A stretch of DNA of 64,000 nt. Source: Hufsiella arboris. Lineage in GTDB: Bacteria; Bacteroidota; Bacteroidia; Sphingobacteriales; Sphingobacteriaceae. The position numbers and the translations under genes are program-made. A model generated the notes under the pieces. It saw only the letters and a list, made by a program, of their open reading frames with translations. It was not told where the DNA came from and did no database searches. The stretch covers positions 248,001 through 312,000 of the forward strand of contig NZ_WVHT01000003.1 of the NCBI RefSeq assembly GCF_009834875.1. Direction: 5' to 3'. Below are positions 54,236-63,797 of this stretch, one piece after another; positions within the stretch are counted from its first letter, which is position 1; every line of letters starts with the position of its first letter.

Positions 54236-56014
54236 TTAAAATTCAAATATTACGGCGCCCATCGCCGGCACATCAACGGGAAAACCTCCGGACAAATCGA
54301 CCTTGGAGGTTTTTCCTGATAAAATTTCTTTCACGGTTATTTTCTCTTGTGAACTCAGACTGGCGGGCAGTTTAATACTGGTTGTAAAAGATTTTTCCCT
54401 GTCGAAATTTACGGCTACCAAGATCCGCCTGGCAGGCGTATAACGGATAAATGCATAATTATTTTTAGCGAAAGCATCTATGCCTGCTAATTCGACGAGC
54501 TGGCCACTACGTATCGCTTCGCTGTTAGCCGAATAGTTCAGTAACGTCGAGTAAAAATCGCGGAGTTTCTTTTGGTCATCCGACAAAAGCGCTCCGTCAA
54601 ACTCACCTTTGTTCATCCATTTCTGATGTTCCGGAACACCCCAATAATCAAAAATTGTCGTTCGGTTATCATCACCTCCAAAGCCTTCCCGACCAGCCCC
54701 CGGTTCACCAACTTCCTGACCAAAATATATCATCGCCGGACCGGAACTGAGTGTTGTTGTCAGAACCATTGCCGGAATTGCATACCAGGGATTTCCAGCA
54801 AATCCATTAGACGCGATGCGCTCTTCATCGTGATTTTCGAGGAACCGAAGCATGTGCGAAGCAAAGTTTCGCTGTTGCTGCGTAATATGCGTTATACTGT
54901 CAGTACTAGCGCCAGGCTCGTTCCTGATAAGCTTTTTAATTGAATCGTACAACCCGACTTTATCGTAGAGATAATCAAATTTACCTAAGGTGAGATACTT
55001 GATATATTGAGTCTGATCGTAGGCCTCAGCGATAAAAATAATCTTAGGATTGATTTTCTTCACCTCAGGAATCACCCAGTTCCAAAACTCAACAGGAACC
55101 ATCTCGGCCATATCGCAACGAAAACCATCTACTTTTTTCTTAGCCCAAAACACCAGGATATCTTTCATCTTGAGCCAGACCGGCGGCATAGTTTCAAAAT
55201 GACTTTTATTGTACTGATAATCAACCCCGTAATTTAACTTGACGGTTTCGCACCAATCGTCAATAGAAGGATTCTCCTTAAACACATTGTTTCCGGTTGC
55301 CTTGGCGGGATATTCGTCAAACCGCCCGTCCTTCATCGGATTATTAAACTCGCGGCCACCGGCATCGACGCCCTTCGGAACACGGAATCTCTTTCCCGGT
55401 ATGTAATAAAAGTCGTTCGCCGGAGAAAAGGCCTGGCTTACATCATCGTCTTCACCAAAATTGCGGACACTTTCCGGCTTCACATCAGAATGATAGGTAC
55501 GTGCTACATGGTTTGGGACGAAATCGATAATCACCTTTAATTTATGCGCGTGTGTTCGTTTGACCAGCGATTCGAATTCAGCCATCCGCTTATTCACATC
55601 GATTGCCAGATCAGGGTCAACGTCATAATAATCTTTAATGGCATAGGGTGAGCCAGCACGACCCTTTACAATATCCGGGTCATCCTGCTTTATCCCAAAC
55701 GATGAATAATCTGTCATCGTAGCATGTTCGATACAACCCGTATACCAAACGTGTGAAATGCCCAGCTTTTTCAAGCCATCAAGCGCCTTATCGTTAACAT
55801 CATTGAATTTCCCGGTGCCATTCTCTTCTACAGAACCATTGAATTTATTAACTGTATCCTTGTTTCCGAACAAACGCACCATCATTTGATAGATGATCAT
55901 TTTGCGATTCGGTTGGACAGGCTGTACTGCTGGTTTTGCGGTTTTAGTTTGTGAAAAAACGCTCATTTGGCACGATAAAAAAATCAGGATTAAGACCCGG
56001 GTTTTACGATTCAT
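54236..56014 (-). CDS. Secreted GH13 alpha-amylase family protein
   Basis: A 592-aa enzyme with a signal peptide (about 1-22, ends SVFSQ; the Cys at 15 is not a good lipobox). GH13 conserved regions: DFVPNHVART (I, 164-173), KVDGFRCDMAEM (II, nucleophile D301), IIFIAEAYDQ (III, acid E330), and FLENHDEERI (IV, D396). The C-terminal part is a beta-sandwich. It resembles Bacteroidota amylases that release maltose or maltotriose. Same strand as GH65 (13-bp gap) and the permease. Export site (periplasm or surface) is not determined by the sequence. Confidence 0.9.
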   Translation of the reverse strand: MNRKTRVLILIFLSCQMSVFSQTKTAKPAVQPVQPNRKMIIYQMMVRLFGNKDTVNKFNGSVEENGTGKFNDVNDKALDGLKKLGISHVWYTGCIEHATMTDYSSFGIKQDDPDIVKGRAGSPYAIKDYYDVDPDLAIDVNKRMAEFESLVKRTHAHKLKVIIDFVPNHVARTYHSDVKPESVRNFGEDDDVSQAFSPANDFYYIPGKRFRVPKGVDAGGREFNNPMKDGRFDEYPAKATGNNVFKENPSIDDWCETVKLNYGVDYQYNKSHFETMPPVWLKMKDILVFWAKKKVDGFRCDMAEMVPVEFWNWVIPEVKKINPKIIFIAEAYDQTQYIKYLTLGKFDYLYDKVGLYDSIKKLIRNEPGASTDSITHITQQQRNFASHMLRFLENHDEERIASNGFAGNPWYAIPAMVLTTTLSSGPAMIYFGQEVGEPGAGREGFGGDDNRTTIFDYWGVPEHQKWMNKGEFDGALLSDDQKKLRDFYSTLLNYSANSEAIRSGQLVELAGIDAFAKNNYAFIRYTPARRILVAVNFDREKSFTTSIKLPASLSSQEKITVKEILSGKTSKVDLSGGFPVDVPAMGAVIFEF

Positions 56015-56027
56015 TGCTTCATTTTAA

Positions 56028-58331
56028 TCAGGGCATTACTGTCAGGTCGGATTGGATAGTATGTTGTTTGCCCGATATAACAACAGAAATATCAGACTCG
56101 CTATGATTAATTATCCTTACTTTTTCCTTACTAACCCTGACGTTCAGTACAGCACCCCGGAAACTAATATTGAAAGAAAATGAATTCCATTTTTCCGGAA
56201 GAAACGGATTAAAATGCAGCACGCCATTGCGAACACGCATGCCCGCGAAACCTTCAACTACACTCATCCAGGTTCCTGCCATTGATGTTATATGCAAACC
56301 ATCCTCTGTATCATTGTTGTAATCATCCAAATCCAACCGCGACGTACGAAGATAAAACTCGTAAGCTCTTTTTTCGTCACCTAATTTAGCCGCCAGTATA
56401 GCGTGAACACAAGGCGATAAAGAACTTTCGTGAACGGTTCTGGGTTCATAAAAATCGAAGTTCCGTCGTAATATTTCATCATCAAACCGGTCTTCAAAGA
56501 AATAAAATCCCTGTAAAACGTCGGCCTGCTTGATAAAACACGACCGTAATATTCTGTCCCAGCTCCATTTTTGATTTAATGGCCGATCGGCTGCCGGAAG
56601 CTCGCTAACCAGGATTTGCTCCTTATCGAGATAGCCATCCTGCTGAAGAAAAACGCCGAGGTTTTCATCTTCCGGATAGTACATATTGTCGACGATCTTT
56701 TGCCAAAGTTCAAACTCTGCCGCCTCATCCAACGAAACTATTTTAGCCATTTCGGCAAATTTTTGCGGATCATTCGCCTTCACCAATTCTGCAACTTCCA
56801 AAGCATATTGCATGCACCAAGCCGCGATAGTGTTAGTGTACCAATTGTTGTTTACGTTATTTTCATATTCGTTAGGACCGGTCACACCAAGCATTACATA
56901 CTTTTGTTTATCGGCGCTCCAGTTAACCCGCTGGCTCCAGAAACGTGCAATGCCGATCAGCACCTCCAGGCCGTAATCCTTCAGATATGACTCATCGTTC
57001 GTATAGCGTACATAATTAAAAATCGCGTAAGCTATTGCGCCGTTACGGTGGATTTCCTCAAATGTAATTTCCCATTCGTTATGGCACTCCTCGCCATTCA
57101 TGGTTACCATCGGATATAATGCCGCACCGTTTTTAAAACCTAATTTTTCTGCATTTTCGATCGCCTTATCTAATTGTTTGTAGCGATACAAAAGGAGATT
57201 GCGCGTAACTTCCTGCGGTGCTGTAGCCAGGTAAAAAGGGACGCAGTAAGCTTCGGTATCCCAATAAGTTGAACCGCCATATTTTTCGCCTGTAAAGCCT
57301 TTCGGGCCGATATTCAGCCGGGCATCCTTTCCTGTATATGTCTGAAAGAGCTGAAAAATATTGAAACGAATTGCCTGCTGCGCTGCAATATCGCCTTCGA
57401 TAACAATATCACTTTCCTTCCATTTTTCAACCCAGGCATCTGATTGTTCCTTAAGCAGCGTTTCAAAACCTTTCGCTGCAGCTTCGGTGATATTAGCATT
57501 AGCAGTTTTCAGCAAGTGTTCACGCTCATAGTTTTCCGATGAAACATTGGTAGCAAATTTAAAAATCGTAAGAGCATCACCCTGGTTTAGGTTTACTGAA
57601 GTCCTAAGGCCAACGAACTTCTCCTTTTTCTCAGGCTCAAAGTCTGAGTTGATATTTTCACCATTCAAAAGGATTTGAGTGCTTATACCTGTACAAACAT
57701 CGAAGCCGGTCTTCTTGGTTTTTAATGTCAGATACGCTTCGTCATCGGTAATTTCAGAAGAAACTTCCTCCCAGAATTTCTCATCGTAATTGGAATCCTG
57801 GTTCTTAACATCGCCGTCCACAAATGAATTAATGTGAATAGTCTCGCTGAAATTCAGCGCGATCAACTCATAACGGATCGCCCCAATCTCGTCGCTTGTA
57901 ATACTGCAAAAGCGTTTAGTATTCACCTGAACCTGTTTGCCGCTCTTCAATTCAGCCGTAAATAAACGCTCAAGGTAACCCGATTGCATATTCAATATAC
58001 GCTTGAAGTTGATCACTTTACAAGTAAAAAGATCCAGTCTTTCATCGCCGATAGTGATATCCAGCCCAATCCAGTTTGCCGCGTTCAACACCTTAGCGAA
58101 ATATTCGGGATAGCCGTTTTTCCACCAGCCAACACGTGTTTTATCCGGATAATAGACACCAGCAACATAATTGCCCTGCAAGGTTTCGCCTGAATAATGC
58201 TCTTCAAAATTTGCCCGCTGTCCCATACGGCCGTTGCCAAGACTGAAGATGCTTTCAGATATTTTATTCAAATGAGGATCAAAATCTTCCTCAATGATGT
58301 TCCACTCGTTTTTTTGTATATAATTCTTCAT
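56028..58331 (-). CDS. GH65-family glycoside phosphorylase (probable maltose phosphorylase)
   Basis: A 767-aa cytosolic enzyme; I chose the ATG at 58331 (MKNYIQKNEWNIIEEDFDPH), though an ATG 12 nt upstream is also possible. The N-terminal beta-sandwich (about 1-260) precedes the (alpha/alpha)6 catalytic barrel. Signatures are WDTEAYCVPFYLATAP, YPMVTMNGEECHNEWEITFE, and GPNEYENNVNNNWYTN (from about residue 485), whose Glu is the general acid. These motifs match maltose phosphorylases (trehalose and kojibiose phosphorylases are relatives). It is grouped with pgmB, which uses its beta-glucose-1-phosphate product. Confidence 0.93.
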   Translation of the reverse strand: MKNYIQKNEWNIIEEDFDPHLNKISESIFSLGNGRMGQRANFEEHYSGETLQGNYVAGVYYPDKTRVGWWKNGYPEYFAKVLNAANWIGLDITIGDERLDLFTCKVINFKRILNMQSGYLERLFTAELKSGKQVQVNTKRFCSITSDEIGAIRYELIALNFSETIHINSFVDGDVKNQDSNYDEKFWEEVSSEITDDEAYLTLKTKKTGFDVCTGISTQILLNGENINSDFEPEKKEKFVGLRTSVNLNQGDALTIFKFATNVSSENYEREHLLKTANANITEAAAKGFETLLKEQSDAWVEKWKESDIVIEGDIAAQQAIRFNIFQLFQTYTGKDARLNIGPKGFTGEKYGGSTYWDTEAYCVPFYLATAPQEVTRNLLLYRYKQLDKAIENAEKLGFKNGAALYPMVTMNGEECHNEWEITFEEIHRNGAIAYAIFNYVRYTNDESYLKDYGLEVLIGIARFWSQRVNWSADKQKYVMLGVTGPNEYENNVNNNWYTNTIAAWCMQYALEVAELVKANDPQKFAEMAKIVSLDEAAEFELWQKIVDNMYYPEDENLGVFLQQDGYLDKEQILVSELPAADRPLNQKWSWDRILRSCFIKQADVLQGFYFFEDRFDDEILRRNFDFYEPRTVHESSLSPCVHAILAAKLGDEKRAYEFYLRTSRLDLDDYNNDTEDGLHITSMAGTWMSVVEGFAGMRVRNGVLHFNPFLPEKWNSFSFNISFRGAVLNVRVSKEKVRIINHSESDISVVISGKQHTIQSDLTVMP

Positions 58332-58343
58332 ACTTACTCTCAT

Positions 58344-58565
58344 TAACGGGTGAGATTCTTAGCTCTCTTTAAATTTCAATTACTTTAAAAATTAGAAAAG
58401 CAATATCAAAAGCCAATCGCAACCGATAGTCCCATTTTTCGCTCCAACTCCTCACTCATCCGCACTGTCCTTACGCTTCGTTGCGGGGTATCCGCTTCAA
58501 CCGGGTTTATTTTGTTCTGTTATGCTTCTATCAACTAATAAAATCAACTCGCCACGTAAGGCTCC
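58344..58565. other. Interval with recurrent CGCTTCGTTGCGGG motif
   Basis: A 222-bp gap between pgmB and GH65. It contains the 14-mer CGCTTCGTTGCGGG (58474-58487) and GGGTTTATT (58503-58511), 15 nt apart, as in the 42527-42564 interval. No gene was seen. Confidence 0.5.
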
Positions 58566-59240
58566 CTATAACGTCTTTAGTTTCTTTAAGTCCATTTCGT
58601 TCAAACCATTGATTATTAAATCGGCATCTTTTAAAACTGACGAAGACCCAATTCCTACCACTTTCATTCCCGCTGCTTTACCCGCCTGGACGCCTGCAAC
58701 AGCATCTTCAAAAACCACGCAGTTTTCAGCGCTTTCATTTAGCAATTCGGCACCTTTCAGGAAAACTTCAGGATTTGGTTTTGATGCGGTAACCGTGTTT
58801 CCATCAACTATTTCATTGAAAAATGGCGCGAGGTTGGTTCGTTCCAAAATCATTGCTGAATTTTTACTGGCTGACCCAAGAGCGGTTTTAAAGCCATTAT
58901 CTTTTAGTGATTGCAGAAATTCTAATGCACCAGGCAAAACCTCAGCCGGCGTCATTTTACTGATCATTTCCACGTACCAGTTGTTTTTTATCGTGGCGAG
59001 ATCCTGGATCTCCTGTTCATTTTTAGTAACGCCGCCCCAGCCTAAAATAAGTTTTAGCGAATCGATGCGGCTGACACCTTTCAGATGTTCATTTTGCGCT
59101 TCGGTGAAATCGAATCCCAGTGAATTGGCCAGCCGTTTCCATGCCTGATAATGATAAATAGCCGTATCAACGAGCACTCCGTCGAGATCGAATAAACAAG
59201 CTGGATAAGATTTTGAATAGTGGTTTTTTGTAGTGCCCAT
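58566..59240 (-). CDS. pgmB: Beta-phosphoglucomutase
   Basis: Converts beta-D-glucose-1-phosphate to glucose-6-phosphate. A 224-aa HAD-superfamily enzyme with a cap domain. The nucleophile motif is CLFDLDGVLVDTAIYHYQAW (about 16-35; D of DLDG), with GVSRIDSLKLIL, the phosphate loop ALGSASKNSAMI and the acidic motif CVVFEDAVAGVQAGKAAGM. It starts 4 bp from the end of the GH13 gene, in the same operon as GH65, so it takes the product of maltose phosphorolysis into glycolysis. Confidence 0.93.
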   Translation of the reverse strand: MGTTKNHYSKSYPACLFDLDGVLVDTAIYHYQAWKRLANSLGFDFTEAQNEHLKGVSRIDSLKLILGWGGVTKNEQEIQDLATIKNNWYVEMISKMTPAEVLPGALEFLQSLKDNGFKTALGSASKNSAMILERTNLAPFFNEIVDGNTVTASKPNPEVFLKGAELLNESAENCVVFEDAVAGVQAGKAAGMKVVGIGSSSVLKDADLIINGLNEMDLKKLKTL

Positions 59241-59244
59241 TCCG

Positions 59245-61089
59245 TTATTTTAATTCTAAAACCAGCGTTGTTTTTGCAGGCACTTTTAACGTAATAATTG
59301 ATGACAACTCCTCTCCGCTGATTATATTCCTGGCTTTTTCAAAAGCTTTTGTACGCTCAAAAAAACGGTCAGTCGACATTTCCTTTTCCTGCTCGTTGCT
59401 GTTGAAAATCACCATAATAGTTTTAGACTCATCGTATCTAAAGTACACATAAATTCCATCTTGCGGGATATACTGCATCAGCTTACCGCTTTGCAGCGCA
59501 GATGTGGTTTTGCGATAGTTCGCCAGCTTCTTTACGAAGTTGAACGCTTCGTTTTCTTTAGCTGTTCTTCCGTTTTCTACAAACTTATTTGTCGTATCGT
59601 CTTTCCAGCCACCCGGAAAATCCGAGCGAACCAAACCGTCAGGATTAGAAAAATTTTTCATCAGGATTTCTGTTCCATAATAAATTTCTGGTATTCCGCG
59701 CATAGTTAGCAATAGCGCCATTCCTGATTTAAACTTATCAAAATCTTCTCCAACCATCGAATAGAAACGGCTCATGTCATGATTATCCATGAACACCACA
59801 TTTTTAGAAGGATCTTTGTAAAGAAAATCCTGAGCTAAGGTTGCATACAAACGATTCACACCGTCAGTCCAGCCATTTTTGCCATTCAGTGCTTCATAGA
59901 TTGCGTCTTTCAAAACTGCATCTGTTACGCCAGGTAACCGGGTATCGAAACCCCTGTTGACAACATTTCCACCGGCAAAAAAAGCCTGGTTGGCAACGGA
60001 CCAAACGAGCGTTTCGCCAAAAATTGAAAGATTTGGAAATTCGGCTTTCAGCTTTTGTGCCCAGTCAGCCATATAAGCTGGGTCGTTGTAAGGATAAGTA
60101 TCTAATCGTAAACCATCAATTCCCGCATATTCAATCCACCAGATGTGGTTTTGTGTTAGATAATTTTGAACGAACGGGTTTTCCTGGTTCAGGTCGGGCA
60201 TTGACGGAACGAACCAGCCATCAAGCATTTGTTTGCGGTCCGCCTCAGAAGCGTGCGGATCCATAACTGTTTGATCGCGATAGGTGGTTTGCGTATACTT
60301 TGGCCACTGATGAACCCAGCTTTTCATTGGCAAATCGGTAAAAAACCAGTGGTTGGTGCCAATGTGATTATGTACGATGTCTTTAATTACTTTCAAGCCC
60401 ATCGCATGGCACTTTTCAACATACGATTTGTAGAGTTCGTTCGTGCCGTATCTCGGATCAATTTTGTAGTGATCAGTAGCGGCATAGCCATGATATGAAG
60501 CTTGTTGCATGTCATTTTCAATCTCTGGCGTCATCCAAACTGTTGTTACACCAAGTTCTTTGAGATAAGGAAGATGATTGATCAGGCCCTGGATATCTCC
60601 GCCATGACGATAATACATTGAATCACGATTCAAAGACGTTTCCTTTAAGCCTTTTACTACATCATTAGATTGATCCCCGTTTGAAAAACGATCCGGCATC
60701 AGCAGATAGATTAAATCGGCCGATGTTACACCTTTAACGCGATCGGTTTGCGTTGAACGGTCTTTAAATTCATAAATGTGCTGCGCTATAACCTTGCCGT
60801 TTTCAATGAACTGAATAGGAAACTTTCCGGCCTTAGCTGCAGAAGAAATACTCAGATCCAGGAACAGGTAATTGGGATTTTCAACTTTGTTCACCTTTAC
60901 CAGCCGGACTCCGGGATAGGCTAGTTTTACCTGGCTATTTGCAATTCTATCGCCATGAACCAGAAGCTGCAAACTGGGATTTTTCATACCAACCCACCAG
61001 TTGGCAGGTTCAATCCGCTCAAGCTTTGGTAGCTGCGCAAATAGATTTAATGATAGAAAAACGAGTAGTAAAGTCGAAATTTTTCTCAT
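59245..61089 (-). CDS. Exported GH13 amylase / neopullulanase (SusA-like)
   Basis: A 614-aa enzyme; I chose the ATG at 61089 (MRKISTLLLVFLSLNLFAQ, signal peptide), as upstream extension overlaps the SusE gene. An N-terminal Ig-like cyclomaltodextrinase domain (about 22-110; IEPANWWVGMKNPSLQLLVH) precedes the barrel. Conserved regions: KDIVHNHIG (I), GIDGLRLDTYPYN (II, nucleophile D330), IFGETLVWSV (III, acid E359), FMDNHDMSRFY (IV, D438). Closest to neopullulanase/cyclomaltodextrinase of the Sus system, which acts in the periplasm on imported maltodextrins. It is the first enzyme gene after susE. Confidence 0.93.
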   Translation of the reverse strand: MRKISTLLLVFLSLNLFAQLPKLERIEPANWWVGMKNPSLQLLVHGDRIANSQVKLAYPGVRLVKVNKVENPNYLFLDLSISSAAKAGKFPIQFIENGKVIAQHIYEFKDRSTQTDRVKGVTSADLIYLLMPDRFSNGDQSNDVVKGLKETSLNRDSMYYRHGGDIQGLINHLPYLKELGVTTVWMTPEIENDMQQASYHGYAATDHYKIDPRYGTNELYKSYVEKCHAMGLKVIKDIVHNHIGTNHWFFTDLPMKSWVHQWPKYTQTTYRDQTVMDPHASEADRKQMLDGWFVPSMPDLNQENPFVQNYLTQNHIWWIEYAGIDGLRLDTYPYNDPAYMADWAQKLKAEFPNLSIFGETLVWSVANQAFFAGGNVVNRGFDTRLPGVTDAVLKDAIYEALNGKNGWTDGVNRLYATLAQDFLYKDPSKNVVFMDNHDMSRFYSMVGEDFDKFKSGMALLLTMRGIPEIYYGTEILMKNFSNPDGLVRSDFPGGWKDDTTNKFVENGRTAKENEAFNFVKKLANYRKTTSALQSGKLMQYIPQDGIYVYFRYDESKTIMVIFNSNEQEKEMSTDRFFERTKAFEKARNIISGEELSSIITLKVPAKTTLVLELK

Positions 61090-61106
61090 GTACGAAATAT
61101 GCTTGT

Positions 61107-61140
61107 AAAAAGATCCTGCAGGATGATCGACCCTGCAGGA
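61107..61140 (-). terminator. Terminator-like hairpin between susE and the GH13 gene
   Basis: On the minus strand TCCTGCAGG/CCTGCAGGA (arms 61132-61140 and 61114-61122, perfect 9-bp stem, 9-nt loop) is followed by TCTTTTT. It lies just downstream of susE and before the GH13 ATG. It may reduce read-through so that surface proteins are made in excess over enzymes. Confidence 0.6.
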
Positions 61141-61150
61141 CAAAATAAAT

Positions 61151-62185
61151 TTAGTTTTTAACCAGGTTATAAGTGCCACCGGTAACTTTTTTATTCGAAT
61201 CGTAAGTTAAACTTAGCGTTACGGTATACTTGCCAGCTTCCGCTACGGCGATATTTCCGCCGCCAGCTGTCAGCGTGCCGTTGCTTCCGCCAAGGTTCAC
61301 ATCCCAGGCATCATTCATACGGAATTTTATGTCTCCTGAAGTAAGAGTTGTTGTAAGTTTCCAGGTGTTCTTTCCGTCATTGATAAATTTCATATCCGTG
61401 TCAGCATCCCAGCCGCCTGCCGTTGCGCTTCCAATCAAACCCCATGAATCAAATTTTTCGACAGTCCAGGTTTTCTTATTCATGTCGGCAGTAACAAGCT
61501 TTAGTCCAGCAGTTCCAACGTTCAGATTTCCACCCGAAGTGCTCAAACTTCCGGCACCGGCATCACCGTAAGCTACGTCCCATTTCTTTTCTGGTGTAAT
61601 TTTGAAATCAAGGCTGCCGGCAGGAAAATTGATAACACCCTGGTATATGCCATTGCTTGAAGTAGATACCAAACTATCAGCCGTTGAGGGATTCCAACCC
61701 TGGTATGCGCCAGGGGCATAAATCCAGGCCGAAGCCAGGTAAGGTGTTGCTGATAATGTAACAACATTCGAGAAAGTCATAGCATTGATCGCAGCGCCCG
61801 ATTTTAATCTTACATCGATTTGGGCAGGTTCGCCAACTTTTATTCCCAGAGCCAGTAACATGTTGTTAAAATCAGCCGTCGTTGGAGAAAAAGTAGTCGT
61901 GGCTACCACGTATTCCTTTGGATTTGAAAAATTGTTGCCTTTTACATCGAATTGGATTGTAGATGTTACAGGAACTGTATAACCGGTTACCGTAGCAGCC
62001 GGAAAAGCAAGCGTTACCGCAGGTTTAGCCTGATTAGCCTGTGTTAAATTTAACGTTGTGGCTGACGCCGTAAGTTGTCCGGCCGGACTAACATCGGCCA
62101 CCACCTGGGTTTCGTCTTTTTCGCACGACCATAAACTAACACTGATTAGTGCGAGTGCAATGGATTTTATAATCGATAATTTCAT
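61151..62185 (-). CDS. SusE/SusF-type starch-binding outer-membrane lipoprotein
   Basis: A 344-aa lipoprotein. Signal peptide MKLSIIKSIALALISVSLWS with lipobox LWSC. A SusE N-terminal Ig-like domain (about 35-150; LTASATTLNLTQANQAKPAV) is followed by two starch-binding-like modules (about 150-245 and 250-344) each rich in Trp/Tyr (YAPGAYQGWNPSTADS; NMNKKTWTVEKFDSWG-like; MNDAWDVNLGGSNGTL). SusE/F bind starch at the cell surface without catalysis. It lies 15 bp from susD, in the same operon. Confidence 0.88.
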   Translation of the reverse strand: MKLSIIKSIALALISVSLWSCEKDETQVVADVSPAGQLTASATTLNLTQANQAKPAVTLAFPAATVTGYTVPVTSTIQFDVKGNNFSNPKEYVVATTTFSPTTADFNNMLLALGIKVGEPAQIDVRLKSGAAINAMTFSNVVTLSATPYLASAWIYAPGAYQGWNPSTADSLVSTSSNGIYQGVINFPAGSLDFKITPEKKWDVAYGDAGAGSLSTSGGNLNVGTAGLKLVTADMNKKTWTVEKFDSWGLIGSATAGGWDADTDMKFINDGKNTWKLTTTLTSGDIKFRMNDAWDVNLGGSNGTLTAGGGNIAVAEAGKYTVTLSLTYDSNKKVTGGTYNLVKN

Positions 62186-62200
62186 TGTATTAGCTGAATT

Positions 62201-63784
62201 TTAATAACCCGTATTTTGAACCAGATTTGGATTAGCAATTAAATCTGCTGTAGGAATTGGGTACAGATTGCGGTATGCCGGGATTCCGGCTCCCGATTTC
62301 GCTCCGCCTTTATACGGCCAAACATAACTTGCATCCGTAAACTTGCCGTATCTAACTAAGTCCGTACGGCGGAAACCTTCCCAGTATAGCTCTCTTCCGC
62401 GCTCATCTAAAAAGAAATCGGTTGTTAAAGCGCCTACACTACCCGATGCATTTCCATAAGCACGCTGACGTAAAGAGTTTACGTATGTTAAGGCCTGCGC
62501 CTGGCTGCCACCGGATCCGCCGCGTAACACAGCTTCTCCGTAAATCAGGTATTGCTCAGCTAAACGGAATAAAGGAAAATCCAATGAAGCGAACGTTCCG
62601 TTTAAAGAAGCAGGAGTTGTACCGGCCGAGGTAACGTTTTTAAATTTCGTCACACGCAGTCCATCGGTAAACACTCCGATCTCATCAACAGCTGACTTTG
62701 TACCGAAGAAAACTCCTCGTTTATCAGCATTGCCATTAGGATCCGGGAACAGAGCCGGTAGATTCTGACGAGTTCTGTTTCCTCCCCATCCACCATTCGG
62801 AACGCCGTATGATTTCGGATTCATATCGCCGTTTATAGCAGCGTTAATAATGAAAGTAGTTCCACCGTAATTGGTTCCTTTAGTACCGTCGTAATTGATC
62901 GATAAAATTGTTTCCGGATTATTCGTGTCGTTATCAGCCAGAAATAAGTCTTTGTAATTAGGCTTTAGCGAGTAACCCGCATTGATAACTTTGCTTGAAT
63001 AGGTAATCGCTTCCGTGTTTTTAGCAGTGCCGGTATATACCTGAGCATTCAGATACAATCTTGCAAGCAACGCCCAGGCAGCTGCCTGATCGGCACGTCC
63101 ATACTCATTTGTACGGGGGGCTGCTAAGTCAGTTTCGATAGCCTTCAATTCTGATTCGATGTAACTAAACAATTCCTGCCGGCTGATTTGCTTTGGCGAA
63201 ACTTTGCCTATCGCATCATTTTCGGTAACAAACGGTGGATTTCCAAAACCGTCAATTAAAACCCAATATTGAAAGGCACGCAAAAAACGTGCTTCTGCGC
63301 GGTAACGATTAACATTTGTGAGTTCTGAGCCAGTAATTCCGCGGCCTGCCAGTTTTTCAGGAGTACTTTCACGAATAAATTCGTTGCATACGGTAATCTG
63401 GTAAACGGCACGTGAATATAATCCGCGAAGGAAAACGTTATCGGCCGACCATGTCGAATTATCCAATTCAGGGATCCCGATATCGCCCCATGAACATACT
63501 GCTTCATCAGTTGGTAATTCCTGTGCTGTCCAGAATAAACGGAGAAAATCTGAGAAACCCGCATTGATGCCGCCAAGGTCGCTATTGTCAGACCCGGTTG
63601 CGCTTGTTAATGCGTAGCTGGCGTATAATTTTACCAGTTCCTGCTTGTAACCTGCCGGTGTTGCATAAACCTTATCCGCCGTTAAATCATTGGTAGGCGT
63701 CAGGTTTAAGTCGTCTTTCGTACATGCATTGAGGGAAAATAACAGAACCCCGCTTGCGATAATTATTTTAAATGAATTCTTCAT
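62201..63784 (-). CDS. SusD/RagB-family glycan-binding outer-membrane lipoprotein
   Basis: A 527-aa lipoprotein; I chose the ATG at 63784 (MKNSFKIIIASGVLLFSLNA, lipobox LNAC). SusD forms the lid of the SusC channel and binds the glycan. Visible TPR-type features: VNRYRAEARFLRAFQYWVLI, AWALLARLYLNAQVYTG and the conserved C-terminal SusD part FFLDERGRELYWEGFRRTDL, with YLIYGEAVLRGG before it. It lies 13 bp from the susC end and 15 bp from susE. Substrate is inferred as starch/maltodextrin from the enzymes downstream. Confidence 0.95.
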   Translation of the reverse strand: MKNSFKIIIASGVLLFSLNACTKDDLNLTPTNDLTADKVYATPAGYKQELVKLYASYALTSATGSDNSDLGGINAGFSDFLRLFWTAQELPTDEAVCSWGDIGIPELDNSTWSADNVFLRGLYSRAVYQITVCNEFIRESTPEKLAGRGITGSELTNVNRYRAEARFLRAFQYWVLIDGFGNPPFVTENDAIGKVSPKQISRQELFSYIESELKAIETDLAAPRTNEYGRADQAAAWALLARLYLNAQVYTGTAKNTEAITYSSKVINAGYSLKPNYKDLFLADNDTNNPETILSINYDGTKGTNYGGTTFIINAAINGDMNPKSYGVPNGGWGGNRTRQNLPALFPDPNGNADKRGVFFGTKSAVDEIGVFTDGLRVTKFKNVTSAGTTPASLNGTFASLDFPLFRLAEQYLIYGEAVLRGGSGGSQAQALTYVNSLRQRAYGNASGSVGALTTDFFLDERGRELYWEGFRRTDLVRYGKFTDASYVWPYKGGAKSGAGIPAYRNLYPIPTADLIANPNLVQNTGY

Positions 63785-63797
63785 TTTCGTTTCTTTA

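Noticed and set aside
61090-61179. 30-codon extension of the GH13 gene
   Set aside because: It overlaps the susE gene and the hairpin; the signal peptide begins at the ATG 61089.
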